This document shows positions 10,843 to 21,799 of a stretch of DNA of 64,000 bases, in pieces (the first letter of the stretch is position 1; every line of letters starts with the position of its first letter). Under the pieces are notes generated by a model. That model worked only from the letters and a program-made list of their open reading frames with translations. It ran no database searches and was not told the origin of the DNA. The translations under genes were made by a program, and so were the position numbers. Source of the DNA: Paraphoma chrysanthemicola (taxonomy: Eukaryota > Ascomycota > Dothideomycetes > Pleosporales > Phaeosphaeriaceae); NCBI GenBank assembly GCA_020744225.1, contig JAGMWG010000006.1:496001-560000 (forward strand), in the 5' to 3' direction.

Positions 10843-13343
10843 TCACGGAGTTCCTTCAAACTCCTCATTCTCCCTCGCAGCCTCAATAGCCAAGTTCGAC
10901 AGCATGCCGATTCTTTTGGCCATATTCGGCCCCATATTATCTTGAGTTCCTCTGAACACGGCGTCAATATCGCTGATAGCCTGTTCGCACCACCCATTGA
11001 ACTTCTCGCTTTCTACATTCCAGTTCTCATCTTTGGTCAGCGCAAGCTGCTCCATCTTGCTGATGGCGGGCAGGATGCAGCTGTCCGAGATCTTGACGTA
11101 GGCCGAGGAGATATCGGCAATGCTTGAGAATTGTCCTTGGATCTGGAGTGCGGTTGCGAGTACTTGCTGTATGGTGTTAATGCTTGGATATCAGCAGCGC
11201 AAAACGTACTTACTCTTTTGGTGGCGCCACGAAGCTCAAGCCCATGCACTTCATCCCCTTGGATATCTGCACTCGTTTCGATTTTCTTGAGGAAGGATTC
11301 TACGTCACCAAGTGCTTTCTCGGCAATGATGGTCTCGACAGTCGAGAAGAAGATGACAAGCCTCGCAAGTTGGTCCTTGAGCATACCAAGCTTTTGGGTC
11401 GATTCCTGTAAGATCGACATGATCTCATCCTGTCCAGTGTCAGTCTCGTACCTCGAGCTTGTCTTGCAAGTTCTTCGCGCTAACCAATTCGAGTTCGCGA
11501 TTACCCAGCCGTTTTAGATCTGAGCTGGCCTTTGCCAGATTATGTTTTGCATCACAGAGACGTTGCTGGCTGTCCGAAAGATCCTTAGCAACACGATCAT
11601 ACTCGCCATACAGCTTCGCCTCATTGCTGCGTGCTTCGGCTAGTCGTTCTCTAGCCTCAGATCTTAGGCGCTCTCTTCTAGCTCTTTCCTTCTCGAGATA
11701 CTCGTCCTGTGCAGCCTTTTGCCGCATGCGATGAGAGTTGGCATACTCTTCTTCGCTTCGTCTCATTGATTCGGTATGCCCAAAGGCCCATGCGTAACCC
11801 TTCTTGACGATACCGTGACCTGCATCGCACGTTACGAAACGGTCATGACTTTCGTTCTAGATCTACTCACTGTATTCCGGGACTGCAGTTGAGGGTGCAA
11901 GCGAGGAAGCCTCTCGAGCATCCGCAAAGTAGGACGGCTCCATGATGGGAGGCATGGAAAGAACTCTATCCAGTTCATCCTGTGCACGAGAGGCCCTATC
12001 CGAGGCTATGTTCAATTGCCGTTCGATCTCTTTGATCTCGCCAACTGCTTTAGCTTTCTCGACGTCATATTTTCGCTCGTCTTTCTCAGCGTCTGCCTTC
12101 TTGTCCCCAACCTTGCTTTGCTCTTCGACTGTTTTAGCTGAGTGATGTCAGCCAACCGAGCGCTATTAGAAGTGGGGGCAGAATGTTTATGAACATACTG
12201 TGAATATCAAGAGCATTTGTACCCAGATGATTGATTACCAAATGCCAATACTCAAATTTCTTCTGGATTTGTGCAACTTCATTGCCGCATTTCTCAGCCT
12301 GCGCCTTGAGCTCTTGCATGGCAGGCTTCAGGTTCATCTTAGCGTCCTCGGGATCCTCCAGGAGCTCAATTAGATAGCCAACCTGGCCACCATCTTCCAT
12401 CAACGAGAATGCCGTGCTGTTGATTTTGCTCATGCGCTTTTGGGCTTCCAAGAACGCAGAGCGGCCAAGGTCGCTGCAGTGTAGCAAGTTTGTATGGAAG
12501 TAAGGAGATCTGTGTTGTTCTAAGTAAGTTTGGATGACGGAGTGAATGGTGCACGTACGGTAATTTTCCAACTTTCTCCACCCCCTTCTCATCGAATACA
12601 TCGCGACTGCTGACTGGCAGTCCAGCTACCTTTTTACTGGCTGCTGTCTTAATGATAAATGCCAGTACCGAGATAGCCGCTGGAGCAGCCGTCAATGGCT
12701 CCGCCCACCCGCTATTGGCGAGGAGCGTATTCTGCTTCACTCGTTGCAGCGCAACCTTTGACGCTCGCTGAAGTTGGGTTGCATAGCTGCCTCGACGGTC
12801 GTGCGTTGGGGTTTCTGCTGCGGGCTCATGCTTCGACTGGTTCTCATATGATCTTAGTCCAGGCTTTGACTGCTTCTCATTCGACTCGGGCTCGTGTTGG
12901 GACTGCTCATCATTTGATTCTGGTGGAGATTGTGGCTGCTTGTTATTTGACTCGGGCTCGACTTTCGATTTTCTATCATCCCCATGGTCATGATTACGAG
13001 TGCTGTGGAAACGCATAGGAATTGGGGCGCCATTGTCTAGATGGAATGACTTCGCATCCTCTCTATGCATGGTGAAGCCGGGTCTAACAATGGATTGCTC
13101 AGCGGTCGAAGTACGTAAGTATAAGTTCGCCCAAAGTTTAACAAACAATTCTCAGTGTGCTTGAAAAGAAGCAGGATCGACCCCGTTTCTATATAGGACC
13201 TCAATAACACGAGGCTGAAGCAGTAACCGTTCTGCAGAAGCCAGATGCCGCGAAAATGACCGGTCAACAGTACCACGGCATGCGAGTCGTTGTACAACTT
13301 GTGGTGCAAATTCGTAATCATGTTTGCCTTGCGACGTACTCAT
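10843..13343 (-). CDS. Long coiled-coil protein with one hydrophobic segment (helical partner A)
   Basis: Minus-strand gene. Well-supported exons: 13070 (or 13058)-12559, 12509-12199, 12137-11871, 11819-11452, 11405-11214 and 11166-10843, all in phase; from the ATG at 13070 this gives 657 residues. A further 5' exon starts at ATG 13343 but seems frameshifted near 13155 (see findings). Layout: a low-complexity Glu/Ser/Asn/Lys linker with EPESN-type repeats; a hydrophobic segment PAAISVLAFIIKT (nt about 12645-12690); a long heptad-rich, charged coiled coil; then a C-terminal helical domain with FFSTVETII and AYVKISDSCILPAISKMEQL. It resembles large fungal coiled-coil proteins of unknown function, some annotated as LPXTG-domain-containing. 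No enzymatic motif. Intron 11406-11451 is 46 nt. It is divergent from partner B with 122 bp between starts. Confidence 0.7.
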
Positions 13344-13465
13344 GCCTGGTGATGGTGAAGTTCAGCTGGGGCATTCAATCGCCGGACTTGGCATAGTACA
13401 ACAGGAGGACTCATTCTCGGGCCGATACAAATCATCGAGATTGGCCCGTGAAATCGCGGGAGATA
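13344..13465. promoter_or_regulatory. Short bidirectional promoter of the helical pair
   Basis: Only 122 bp separate the ATG at 13343 (minus) from the ATG at 13466 (plus), so the two helical-protein genes probably share regulation. No named motif recognised. Confidence 0.45.
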
Positions 13466-15193
13466 ATGCCTGCCGAAACTAGACATAGACAACAGCAAAT
13501 CGTGTGTGTAGAAGGGCGCCAGGCTGCGCCAACCGATGCAAAGATAACATCAAACAAGCTTCTGGTTTGCCTTGCCGTCTGCCTTGCTTTCTATCCTCCA
13601 GGAATAAGTGCTGAGTATCGTAAGAAAGGGCAGATATTGTCCCGTAGTCTGATAGTCGGTCGGCCTTCACTGTCAATTTCATACGAGCTAGCACCCACAG
13701 CACGGAAGTCCCAGTATCCATTCCGTGACAATATGAACCGCTTGATAGTCAAGACCGACACCGTCAAACAAGGGCTTTTGGAGTGTCGTCTAAAGCTATC
13801 CACATGCAAAGAAGATGGAAAGCGGGACGTCGGAAGTAAACTAATGGGTATGCGCGAGATCGTTCACCTCGTGAACGATCGACTACACGAGGTCACTTTG
13901 GAGGCGCAACGTTTGGTATCAGCGTCCGATGATGAGCTGCGGGAGGACGACCTAGACCTCAAGCCAGAGATATGCCGCATTCATACCAATGTAACTGCGG
14001 CTCTAGTGGACTTGGAAACAGCCAGCGACAAAGCAACGGAGGCGATGGAGCTGGTCATGGTGTATCGAACCAATGTTGGAGATATCAACCAAGACATCAC
14101 CATACACCAGCGAGATGTGCTTGAGGCGTATGAAGACGTGATAGCATTGAGTGACAATGTCAATCAAGAACTTCTGGAAAGTAAAAGACAAGTTGAAAAG
14201 GCGCGGGACGAAGTACAAGAAAGAAACAGGGAAATTGAGAGACATGCGAGTGTGATCCGTGAACTGAGGAGCGGCATAGCAAGCAAGGAAAAGGAAGTAG
14301 CTGGCTGGAACGAAAACATCGCCAATGCGAGGAGAGAGGCAGCAGAGAAGGAAGAAAAGGCATGGATGGGATTTGTAAGCTGCTGCTCGATACTCTCCAG
14401 TTAATTGATCACTGACAGCCACAGGGAACAGCGATGCTTGGAGTTGTGCTCGCGATTCCTACTTTTGGTGTCTCCAGTGTTTTGATTGGAGCAGGAGGAG
14501 CCTACGCAGCGTGAGTTGTAAGAAAACCTCTCAACGAACCTAGTAAGCTAATCAACGGACAGTGGAAATATCAGTGATTATAAACGACTCCAAGCCCATG
14601 TGAAGTCGCTGAATGATGAAATCACGGGCATGAAAAGCAAGATTGCCTCCGAAGAACGCCAAGAGAGCGAGCTCAATAGCCACAAAGTACAAAGTCAAGC
14701 ACGGCTCTTGAGTCTAGAATGCACGCTGGCACAGCTCGTATCTACTGAAAGCCGACAGCAACAGGAAGCCATCAGAGTGCGAGGTGCCCAGTCGGATGTC
14801 TCCGGTTTGTGTGGGCAGGCGAAGCTTTTGCTTCTCGATGTCGAGGCACTGGAGCGTGAGTTGCAGCACGTCAAAGAGGCACTCAGTGAGTGCACCGTAG
14901 CGTTGAGCCATGAGTCGGCGCAGCTGGAAATTGAGAGCTCTCTGATGGATCGACCACAGCTGAGGAAGGCCAACCGGGAGCGAGACTTCAGGCGCAACCG
15001 GGCAACGCTTCTGCGCGTGTTGACCGCAGTAGACAAGACCCGAGCTAAGATGCCTCAGCTCCTCGCTGGTTCAGAGTCAGGTTTGCCGGGGCAATCTTGC
15101 ACAGATTCGAAGGGTGAACGCAGCGAAAGTGGAGTGAGTCTCTTTTGGATATTCTTGCTCTTGTTTCTTATTGACATGGCCTGCACATCTTAG
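13466..15193 (+). CDS. Helical protein with internal Gly-rich hydrophobic hairpin and C-terminal TM tail (partner B)
   Basis: Three exons (13466-14374, 14425-14510, 14563-15193), 541 residues. Exon 1 encodes helices, mostly a long charged coiled coil ending RREAAEKEEKAWMGF. The small exon 2 encodes almost exactly one uncharged segment with MLGVVLAIPTFGVSSVLIG followed by AGGAYAA. Exon 3 returns to a long coiled coil and ends with a second hydrophobic run, SLFWIFLLLFLIDM, like a tail anchor. A helical bundle interrupted by a short Gly-rich hydrophobic hairpin is the layout of alpha-helical pore-forming families (ClyA, HBL, XaxAB types), but no homology can be shown here. Introns are 50 and 52 nt. 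Earlier exons or a different start are possible, since residues 1-100 look less structured. Confidence 0.65.
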
Positions 15194-18100
15194 CGGTACA
15201 CCGGCTCATGCACTCTGCAGGCGACCACCAGTGTTCCAGTGTCGTGAGCTCCAGCTAGATGTGAATGAAGTGAGGGCCTTGCATAAGACCAGCAATAGAT
15301 AATCGATTTTCACTAGAACTGTCGAAAATCCCATATCTTGGCATATCGTAAGTCGGGCGTAAGTGACACGATGTGTTCGTTTCCCGCACCTCCACAGCGC
15401 GTGGCCAACATGCGGGGAAGACATACTTTAAGCTACAAGCATCATGCAGTGCCAGAATGGAGTCCGAGAAGGACTCGAGTTCTAGACTACCATTGGTCGT
15501 AAACTCTCCGACGCAGTCTGCACATGTTGTGGTGCGAGGACTCGAAACTGTAGATGCACACAGTGGGGCTGATCGGAACCGCGACGGGAGGCTGCATACT
15601 CGAGTTTGCTTCGCCGCTTTTCCTGGGTGCCTACAAGGGCTAAGAGGAAATTTGCTTGATTGTGGTGTGATATGTGCAGTAGATTGAGATCTGGACTCTT
15701 CATGATAGAATGGCGTGGTTATCGCTGGATGGTTGAGCCAGGAATTGCGCATACATGGAAGGATTCCAGAGCGATTAGCTACTACTTGGTCACTCGATGT
15801 ATTTGAGGCTATCAAGCGGTATCGGATTTCCTTGTTATGAGCAACCCTCCAGGCAAGGCCATCAATGAACTTTCTTGGAGCAAAAGTCTTGTAGCCGCGG
15901 CTTGCGACTTCCCATGCGTAGGGCTGAGCGAGCAATCTTCCGTGGTCCGAGAGTGGGCGTACAAGTTCAGCGCCCTGTAGTCTTTGAATGTTGCTTCCGC
16001 ATCGGCACGATACGGGTGCTGCGGCATCCCGCGACATACCTGTCTCCGGGTAACTTGCGGATGGGGCGAAAATGACGAGAATGACCTTCCGAGAACTCCG
16101 CGTGTAACGCGTTTGTAACAAGTCAACGCAAGGAGCGACAAGTCGTCTTCTTGGTAACATGTTTTGGTGTAATGTCGATTCAAACTCGAGGACGAGCCAG
16201 ATAGATACTGCACCTACGCGTCGGCGACCGAAGTTATGGGTCGATATCCTCATCGTCTGCCTGTGCGACTGGCATGCAGCACTCCACCATGCAAATGCTC
16301 AGACTCCCCTTCCATCCGTTGGCAACCGACATCACGGAGCACGAAGTGGCTGAGTTGTGGATGCACCATGTACGTGAAAACCGTCGGGACGCCAACCCGC
16401 TGTCAGTCTCATGCTTGTCCTTCATGTGAAGCCCATGTGTGAGCCGCAACCTCTGCGCCCGGCCGAAAGGATCAGTGTATTTGTTCTTCTCCATTACATA
16501 CGACTAGTCACGTTCGTGGGCTGGGAGTACGAGTACGGATAGCCGCCTACACAAGGTATGGGCTGCCGCACGAGACACTTTGTCAAATCGTACAGTGTGG
16601 CGAAAGTAGCAGAGCGAAACGTCGTGGTACGGCGCAGAGCACCCAAAGCGGCCCTCTGCATACGGATTCCAGGCCATCACCGGAGGCTGAGCTTTTGTAC
16701 TCGCGACGACTCTTCCGTGGCAGGGCACCAAGCCGAGCACATGTTGACAGCTGGCGCATGCCATGAATTGTGTGGGGTTGAGCCGTGCCCGATCAAGACT
16801 ATGTCGTGTATCGTACCTCGAAAGTGGCTGAAAGACGTCCTGCTTACCGCACTGTGTGACCATCAGCCAGCATTGTGCCACAGGTGACCTCTGGATGATC
16901 CCATAGTAGGCAAGGCGTGCGGAGAAGCTCGCAGAAGTGGTTGGTATGAGCACATGCGAGGCTGGAGTGGAGTTTGTGATGCATGCAAGAGGCCCTTTTC
17001 TTTCAGTAGGTTGCTCGGCCCGGTGATTGCGAGCAGTTCATGAGACGATACACAGTGCGTTGGCCGATACTGTCTCGCAAGTTATGTTTGAGCCTTGCAT
17101 CCGCTAACAATGCCGATGAATGGTCTGTACAGGCTTGACAGTCTGAACAAGATCGGCTGGCGTTGGCGTGACCTGCTTTTGGGCGGCGAGTTCCGCGACG
17201 TGCCAGAAAGTGTCGCATGTATTCTTCACGGGCCGCATCAACGCGGAGGCTGCCAGAAACCTTGTGCGTAGCGAAGGGGCGTTCGTGAGACTGACTCGCA
17301 GCCCTGAATGAAAAGCAAACACCCACCGTTCAGGACCAGATGGCCAAAAAGACGGCCGCAGCACAGACCGCGTGCCCGCAAGGCTGGACGGGTGCAGAAA
17401 ACCGATGAGACGGCCACATGTCTTTGGGAGACGGCATACCGTGGAACTGTAACACGGGAGGCAAGCCACGAAAGCTTACAATGCACAGTGTGCTCCTTAC
17501 ATTGAGCCGTCACTTTGCACGAGAACAGCAATCCCTACCCAGCGGATCGTCTCCTTTCTGCCACTTGACCGCAAGCATGGGCTGTGCGCAGACAAAGTTG
17601 CGAATCTTTGCCGCGGAGGGCCATGAGAGATTCTGCCGGGACTCTGCCGCAAAAAAAACGGTCAAAGCGGCAATGTGGCTTGGTAAAGAACAATTTCTGG
17701 GGAGCGGCAGGATGACACGAATGCATGACTCTGCACGTCGGCATCCGGTGGAAACAAAGAAAAGTGGCAGAGTCGGGACTCTGTGCACAAACCTTGGATC
17801 GACGAGCTTTGCATATACCCGAAGATTGGACGAGTGTCGCAGAACAATCAGGGCTATGAAGCGAGTCTGCACGCCGCCATGGCATGACTCCGGCGATATG
17901 GTTCCAATATGGGCTGAAAGCATATCGGTGCTGTTGAACGACAAGGCCACTTCATCCTATCGCGAAGAAGACCAGGATTGAGATAGACCATGTCATCTAC
18001 TCAGAACAGGAAATGCCGAACATACAATCTTCCAGCAGAAGGCGCGCGCCAGGGACTTCTGAAGCACGACAAAACCAGGTCGCGAGAGATTGAGTGCAAT

Positions 18101-20029
18101 GTCAGATTCGTTGACCGTGAATTGCGCCGAATGAAGTTCGACACTGCAGGTTTAGCTTGCATGCACACAGATTGCTGATGACCGCGGCGTTGTAAGGTTG
18201 ACGCGGTGATGCAAAGGGATGGAGTTGAGGGATTTCTTTGATGGGTAGCGGCAGCCCGCGGGTGGTGATGATTGCCACAGCGGGCTTGGCAGAGTCATCC
18301 TTACTTTAGGACGCTTGGGTGCACAGGCCTACTGTGCGTTAACGAGAGCCAGCAGATGTCGTCGCGAGACATCACGACTGCGCATTTTCTGATTCGTGAA
18401 GATCACAAAGCCGGTCATTGCTTTTTGGTAATCATTCCTCATCAGATGACCAAGGATTGGCTGCCGCAAAAACGAAATTCCTTGCAACGGTGCCCTTCCC
18501 ATGTGCGCGATCGAGATTTCCGGTGACGCCTTCCTGCAAATGAAGCGCCTGTACTTGCCTTAGTGTACACCTACAACTTCAACTATGCCTCATGGACGCA
18601 CTGCTAGCCGACACGAAAGCAAGCTGAAGGAACGTTTGGCTGTTGACGGGAAAATCAGCCCAGCGGAACTGCCAGCTGACCGGCATGGAAAGCGAAGGAA
18701 AGTGTCTTCGTAACGCCCTTGTTTGGCTGAGACATGTGCGCAGCTGCCTGCAAGCAATCTCATAGTATGCTTCCAACACGACATCGCGGTCCTGAAGGAC
18801 TACACTCCGCCCCGTTCATTGAGAATCGATAGCACCCTACACCATCTCGAAAGCAGTAGCCTAGCATAGCCTCGTGTTTGTCCGTTCGCGTGGCCCTTCC
18901 AGACCCTTCTGGTGACCCCCAACGCTTCAACAAGATCAACGCCCACTATGACAGAAAGCGTGGAATCTCAACATGGGAGTCTCGATCGTGCATCCTGTCA
19001 TCAAATCGCAAAACCTGCATCCGCTATCCGTCCACCTCCATCCGCTTTTGCCCTTCCCGTCTCAATCTTATACATCGGGCTAGTTCTATAAGGGCTAGGC
19101 CGCGCAGCTGGGCGTACGCCGGCTCAATAGTCTCCGTCAAGTGAAACTACTGCACACTACACCCTCAGCACGCTGAAGACGTGCAGGAGTCGGGCTTGGT
19201 GCGACTCCTGATTTGCTAGTGGCCGGGCACTGCGTCCATCGTTGTGGGTTGCTGCACAAAGTGCATGTGGATGATGTCTAGCCGAAGATCCTGGTGGGCT
19301 GACGGGTGGTGTGGTTGGTTGGTGATTTAGACTCTTGCGCAAGTACACGTATGGTTTGGGACATTTGCGCGGGAGTAGCAGGGTTAGTGCAGGTTTCGTG
19401 CATCGACGGACGCTTCTGTGTCACCATGTGTTGGCATGGGTCGGTTAGACGGGCTTCAATCTAGACGGCACTTCAACATTGTTGCCCTGAGACGAAGAGA
19501 AGGGCGAGGGCAAGCAAGTGTCGATGCACCAAGGAGGGATTCTTGAGTTCTCTTTCGGCTTCCCGCAACAAATGTTGCAGTGCCTGTTCATGTGTTTTGA
19601 TTTGTTTGTCTTTCTCTCCTGTCACCTGCTGCCTAACAGTGTTGAGCAATGCTCTGGTATCTCTTCAAACGAAAGCAAAAGACCGTACATGATAATGAAC
19701 CAGTGTCCAAAATCGATACAACTCCGTGTAAATGCCCATTGCTCCATCCTCCACGCTCTGAATCGAACAAGTATCGACACCAGAATGAAATGTTGTGCCA
19801 TCAAGGCTCCGACCTCCCTTAGTTAAATACAGTATGCCAACTTTGTGGCGGGGAACGTCTAAGCACTTCTATTTTGGAACGCCTGAACATCCTGAACCCA
19901 GGCCAACACCTTACAAGAAAAGATACGGCAATCATGTGATCATGACTTTTGACAATAAGAAAGATATAAAGACATCGTGAAGAAGCGTATGCGAGACTGA
20001 GCACGCCGTATAATCGTAATCAGGTAAAC
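15194..20029. other. Gene-poor region
   Basis: 4.8 kb in which no ORF shows a recognisable domain, coherent codon use or convincing splice sites. The longest ORF (15255-16253, minus) reads as compositionally random protein rich in Arg, Ser, Cys and His. No transposase, reverse transcriptase, long terminal repeat or tRNA was recognised. It may hold decayed repeats, lncRNA or species-specific genes that cannot be called by eye. Confidence 0.5.
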
Positions 20030-21382
20030 CTAGTAGACGCGGACCGGTTGGGCCATCATCGAAGGCTGGAAAGATACATGTTTGACCAAGTTGGCGGCCT
20101 GGATGAATGGTTGGAACCACGTATTGGCCGGAGCCGGAGGGGAAACGTATTGTTGTTGAGGAACGCGCGTAGAAAATTGCTGTGTCGGAGACGGGGACAC
20201 ATTTTGGTACGATGAAGTTGACGAAGTTGATGAGGCTGATGAGCAGGAAGAGAACACAGACTCGTTGTCAGAGTCTGAGCTTCCAGAGGACGTGGAATGT
20301 TGGAAAAGCGCTGGGGAGTAAGCTGGCCCGGGTAGAGGAGCCACAGAGGGAACAGCTGGGTAACAGTTGTTGTAGGCTACGTCGCGGTTGTAATCCACTG
20401 GGCTGAAAGGTGGGGATGGGATAGGACTGGCAAGCGCAGACTTGGAGGCCGAGAATCCCGAGCAACGGAGGATTGACTCACGAATCTCAGGAATCGTGGC
20501 ACGCTTGGCTGGGTTGAATTCGAAGATCCTTCGCAGGAGGGAATCCAACTCCATAGAGATTGGGAGGATGGTGCGCAAAAAGTTCGGATCCTTCATGAAC
20601 GCACGGAATGTGCTGTCATCGAATGAGGCCCGCTTCCATGGATTGCGACCACATGTCAGGTTGACCAGGATGACTCCGAGGCTCCAAACATCATTGGGCG
20701 CTGACGCATAGCATGAGTAGGCCTTGGGTGCTGATGTTTGACATTCTGTCCATAATTAGCACGTGACTCATACACCAAGACGCTAGTACGTACCAGGTGA
20801 CATGTAAAATGTCGAGCCGCATCCAAAATCGGAGGTAACGTGGTCAGTCGTTGCGAGTCCAAAGTCGGCCAGCTTGCATGTCATGCCTTGGTCAGTGACT
20901 AAGACGTTCTCTGGCTTGAGGTCCCTGTGGTAGATTCCGATGGAATGGCAGTACTCTACGGCATCCAAGATCTGGAGGAAAGCTCGCTTGACAAGATCAT
21001 CATTGCCAACATACTTGCCCTGCTCAGTGATGTTCGAGAACAGATCACCTTCCGGGCAGTACTCAATTACGACATAAGTGCAGTCGGGAGCGTCCATGAT
21101 CTTGACCAGAGAGACTACATTGGGATGAGCACTGGCCTGGTGATGGAGCTGGATTTCCCGCTGTTGGAACTTTCGTTGGCGAGGCTCAAGGCCAAGCTTG
21201 TTGAGTGCCTTCACGGCATATGGAATGTTGGTCTGGATATCCACGGCTGTGTAAACAACGCCGTATGCTCCTACACCAAGAATACCGGTAAGCTGTAGTC
21301 TTCCGGCAAGAATTTGACCTAATCGATCTTCCGGCGCGCAGAATCCATTGTGAGTTGGAGATGCTGGAGGCGTCGGGTACAT
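20030..21382 (-). CDS. Ran1/Pat1-like serine/threonine protein kinase
   Basis: Two exons (21382-20794 and 20745-20030) give 434 residues. The kinase domain runs from about residue 30 to 290. It has glycine loop GVGAYGVV (36-43), ATP-binding Lys58 in AVKAL, catalytic HRDLKPEN (152-159) and DFG (173-175). GCGSTFYMSPG leads into ECQTSAPKAYS, and WSLGVILVNLTCGRNPW and PAKRATIPEI follow. The order and spacing match fungal kinases related to S. pombe Ran1 and budding yeast Sks1/Vhs1, which act in nutrient signalling and, in S. pombe, repress meiosis. The C-terminus (about 140 residues) is Ser/Pro-rich and probably disordered and phosphorylated. The intron (48 nt) falls inside the activation segment. 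The ORF is open upstream of 21382, but that part is low-complexity His/Pro/Leu sequence and is taken as 5' leader. Confidence 0.9.
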
Positions 21383-21702
21383 AATGTTGTGGAGGGGAAA
21401 AGAACAAGTCCTCGCAGGTCCACTAAAGGCCTCAAGGACGGAGTTAGAAGGATCCTGGAAGTAAGAGAGCACAGAAATCCAACGGCAAGTGGCTCCAGAG
21501 AACTTCCGGACAGTCCAACGAACAGAAAAGGTATTATTCCAATGGTCCAATATCGGGATGGTCAGGTGACAAGGTCGAGTCGTCGGGCTCCTAGGATGTG
21601 ATTGTTGGGAAAGTTGATTCTGTTGAGGTGGATAGAGAGAGGAGTAGAGACTTGGACGAAGGAATGTGGGAAGAGGATGTAGTAGTAAGGTGGTGAGGAG
21701 AG

Positions 21703-21726
21703 GGTGGTGGTGGTGGTGGTAGTGGT
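21703..21726 (+). repeat. GGT trinucleotide repeat
   Basis: About eight near-perfect GGT units in the presumed 5' leader or promoter of the kinase gene (ACC units on its coding strand). A simple microsatellite. Confidence 0.8.
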
Positions 21727-21799
21727 AAACCGTGAGGCGGGATATGATGTATGTTGTATGCACACGGCTGGGCAGCAGTGATAAAGACTGCCTGCACAA

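Noticed and set aside
11430..11451. 22-nt intron in helical partner A
   Set aside because: Too short for spliceosomal removal; the 46-nt intron 11406-11451 keeps phase and has a ctgac branch site.
15255..16253. 332-codon minus-strand ORF
   Set aside because: Composition looks random (many Arg, Ser, Cys, His), no domain, no splice context, and its start lies in no promoter-like sequence.
17418..17981. 187-codon plus-strand ORF
   Set aside because: No domain or plausible composition; opposite-strand ORFs of similar length overlap it.
21383..21799. N-terminal extension of the kinase ORF
   Set aside because: Low-complexity His/Pro/Leu sequence derived from a GGT repeat; kinase homologues start near the MYPTPPASP sequence.
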